In this document: positions 5,736 through 6,240 of the stretch, piece by piece
How positions within the stretch are numbered: position 1 is the first letter of the stretch
How the letters are laid out: the number at the start of each line of letters is the position of its first letter
Assembly (NCBI GenBank): GCA_009783395.1
Contig: WRHA01000291.1
Span: 1-6,240 of the forward strand
Reading direction: 5' to 3'
Source: Defluviitaleaceae bacterium
Lineage (GTDB): Bacteria > Bacillota > Clostridia > Lachnospirales > WQUN01
Length of the DNA: 6,240 bases
Translations under genes and position numbers: made by a program
The notes under the pieces: generated by a model
Seen by the model: only the letters and a program-made list of their open reading frames with translations
Told to the model about the DNA's origin: nothing
Databases searched by the model: none

Positions 5736-5906
5736 TTAGGATTGATGCTTTTCTGCAAGTTGCAGCGTGAGCGTGTTGTTTTCCGTGCAGTGGAACGTAA
5801 AGGTGTCCCGTTCGTTCCAACCCAGTTTTGCTCTGATTTCTTTGGGAATAACGATTCTCCCTAATTCGTCCAAAGTGCGCTTTGTCATTGTTTCCTTGTT
5901 TTCCAT
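5736..5906 (-). CDS. AbrB/SpoVT-type small DNA-binding protein
   Basis: A 56-aa ORF starting ATG at 5906 with a consensus AGGAGGTG ribosome binding site (5912-5919) five bases upstream, ending TAA at 5736. It starts MENKETMTKRTLDELGRIVI, followed by PKEIRAKLGW: the swapped-hairpin AbrB/MazE/SpoVT fold with its hallmark DELGRIVIPKEIR (residues 13-25), then a beta-rich half DTFTFHCTENNTLTLQL (34-50). It is only the DNA-binding domain, with no C-terminal multimerisation domain. Such proteins dimerise and act as transition-state-type regulators or as antitoxins; no toxin gene is adjacent, so a regulator is more likely. It is enclosed by the inverted repeats at 5665-5712 and 5949-5996 and lies upstream of purH on the same strand. 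A promoter is not clear; TATAAA occurs at 5944-5949 without a good -35. Confidence 0.88.
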   Translation of the reverse strand: MENKETMTKRTLDELGRIVIPKEIRAKLGWNERDTFTFHCTENNTLTLQLAEKHQS

Positions 5907-5911
5907 AGTTG

Positions 5912-5919
5912 CACCTCCT
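5912..5919 (-). promoter_or_regulatory. Ribosome binding site of the AbrB-like gene
   Basis: Perfect AGGAGGTG on the minus strand, five bases before the ATG at 5906. It identifies this short frame as the real one over the longer frame that overlaps it. Confidence 0.85.
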
Positions 5920-5948
5920 GTGACTCAAGATTTTTGTAATAACTTTAT

Positions 5949-5996
5949 AAAAAGGCGATTTTACCCCTGCTTGCACAGTGTTGATTCTGAACCTAC
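5949..5996 (-). repeat. Right inverted-repeat arm of the AbrB unit
   Basis: Reverse complement copy of the left arm; the core 5963-5991 matches 5669-5697 with a single C/T difference. It lies upstream of the AbrB-like gene, where its promoter would be expected. Confidence 0.85.
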
Positions 5997-6022
5997 ATAT
6001 TTACGGAACTCACCATAATTCA

Positions 6023-6083
6023 AAATCAAAAAGGGAAACCCCTGTAACAAAGAAATTGCTACAGGGGTTTTCCTTTTTGATTT
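6023..6083. terminator. Strong bidirectional terminator-like hairpin
   Basis: Two 24-nt arms (6023-6046 and 6060-6083) are complementary throughout, with one G-T position, around a 13-nt loop. The GC core CCCCTGTA/TACAGGGG is flanked by A-runs on the left and T-runs on the right (GGGGTTTTCCTTTTT), so it has the shape of an intrinsic terminator on both strands. It insulates the AbrB unit from whatever lies to the right. The very long A/T-rich stem is unusual and could also be a small repeat element. Confidence 0.75.
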
Positions 6084-6119
6084 ATACCTATGATGAGTAT
6101 TAAAGAGGTGGAATTTATC

Positions 6120-6224
6120 ATGGAAGCAGCAAATACACTTCCGCACAAAACTTACCTCTCCTCCGACACGATGGTCGGCTTTAGTTGCTTTGCTTCAATG
6201 TACATAAATTCTCCTTGGCTGTAA
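6120..6224 (+). CDS. Short ORF, 34 aa, possibly a broken gene start
   Basis: ATG at 6120 is preceded by AAAGAGGTGG (6102-6111) with an eight-base spacer, a good ribosome binding site; it ends TAA at 6222-6224. The peptide begins MEAANTLPHKTYLSSDTM and then has no recognisable pattern. The LPHKxYLSxxxM phrase faintly recalls the start of type-2 tryptophan synthase beta proteins (PxKxYLxExEMP), but the next expected motif is missing, so this could be a truncated gene start. It overlaps a shorter minus-strand ORF. Low certainty. Confidence 0.3.
   Translation: MEAANTLPHKTYLSSDTMVGFSCFASMYINSPWL
6152..6205 (-). CDS. Short ORF, 17 aa, possibly a broken gene start
   Basis: On the minus strand ATG at 6205 is preceded by AAGGAGA four bases upstream; the peptide MYIEAKQLKPTIVSEER ends at TAA 6152. 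It looks like the start of a longer protein but stops after 17 residues. A palindrome (6219-6234) lies just upstream. It is antisense to the ORF at 6120. The product is not recognised. Confidence 0.25.
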   Translation of the reverse strand: MYIEAKQLKPTIVSEER

Positions 6225-6234
6225 CAAATTACAG
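6219..6234. promoter_or_regulatory. 16-bp palindrome near the right edge
   Basis: CTGTAA-CAAA-TTACAG, perfect 6-bp arms around four bases, just upstream of the minus-strand start at 6205. It resembles dimeric repressor operators in size. The spacing does not fit the TnrA/GlnR box (TGTNA-N7-TNACA). Confidence 0.45.
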
Positions 6235-6240
6235 ATACGT

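Larger units (their letters stand above)
5665..5996. mobile_element. Putative miniature element: AbrB-like gene bounded by ~47-bp inverted repeats
   Basis: The left arm (5665-5712) and the right arm (5949-5996) are reverse complements of each other over a 29-base core with one mismatch (5669-5697 versus 5963-5991). A small gap region follows, then a second identical block ATCGCCTTT (5703-5711 versus 5951-5959). The GTAG outside the core is also shared. The enclosed segment holds only the 56-aa AbrB-like gene. No transposase or recombinase is in the unit and I see no clear target-site duplication. A MITE-like or invertible unit is the best reading; the identity of the mechanism is inference. 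Confidence 0.5.

Noticed and set aside
5736..5906. Antitoxin of a toxin-antitoxin pair
   Set aside because: The protein fold would allow it, but no toxin ORF (MazF, PIN or similar) lies beside it; the gene is alone between the repeats.
5710..5976. 88-codon minus-strand ORF over the AbrB-like gene
   Set aside because: It is frame-shifted relative to the AbrB-like ORF, which has the DELGRIVIPKEIR motif and a perfect ribosome binding site; the longer frame is a shadow.
5665..5996. CRISPR repeats
   Set aside because: There are only two copies and they are inverted, not direct repeats with spacers.
6219..6234. TnrA/GlnR nitrogen-regulator box
   Set aside because: The half-sites look similar but are separated by four rather than seven bases.

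Overview
The window looks like chromosomal DNA from a Bacillota bacterium, most likely an anaerobic Clostridia-type organism. The support is strong AGGAGG-like ribosome binding sites, a LytR-CpsA-Psr (LCP) cell-wall enzyme, a small AbrB/SpoVT-type regulator, a MefA-like MFS efflux pump and a double zinc-ribbon membrane protein of the kind common in Clostridia. This placement is inference; no rRNA or species marker is present.

Layout. (1) 1-1030, minus strand: the first 256 codons of an MFS drug-efflux-type transporter that runs off the left edge. It is preceded by a 30-codon leader ORF, a sigma-A-like promoter and a 24-bp palindrome at the expected transcription start. (2) 1074-1465: no recognisable gene, but a Rho-independent terminator (minus strand), a perfect 22-bp palindrome and two smaller inverted repeats. 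(3) 1467-2873, minus strand: a two-gene operon. The first gene encodes a 360-aa double zinc-ribbon protein with a C-terminal membrane helix. The second overlaps it by ATGA and encodes only the membrane and Gly-rich tail of a TPM-domain (YgcG-like) protein, with a possible nonsense codon near its end. (4) 2895-4037, plus strand: an LCP protein transcribed divergently from the zinc-ribbon operon and lacking the usual R-x-D-T-I-M acidic motif. (5) 4042-5632, minus strand: full-length purH with its own promoter; its stop lies 4 bp from the LCP stop (convergent). (6) 5665-5996: a 56-aa AbrB-like gene enclosed by two near-identical inverted repeats of about 47 bp, which looks like a miniature mobile or invertible unit. 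(7) 6023-6240: a 24-bp-arm bidirectional terminator hairpin, then two short overlapping antisense ORFs, each with a good ribosome binding site, that may be broken gene starts.

The genes are not one pathway. They are independent units: drug efflux with a regulated leader, an envelope-associated pair, a cell-wall polymer ligase homologue and purine synthesis. The parts least explained by ordinary annotation are the AbrB/inverted-repeat unit, the MFS leader with its operator-like palindrome, the TPM tail without its TPM domain, and the palindrome cluster at 1123-1229.
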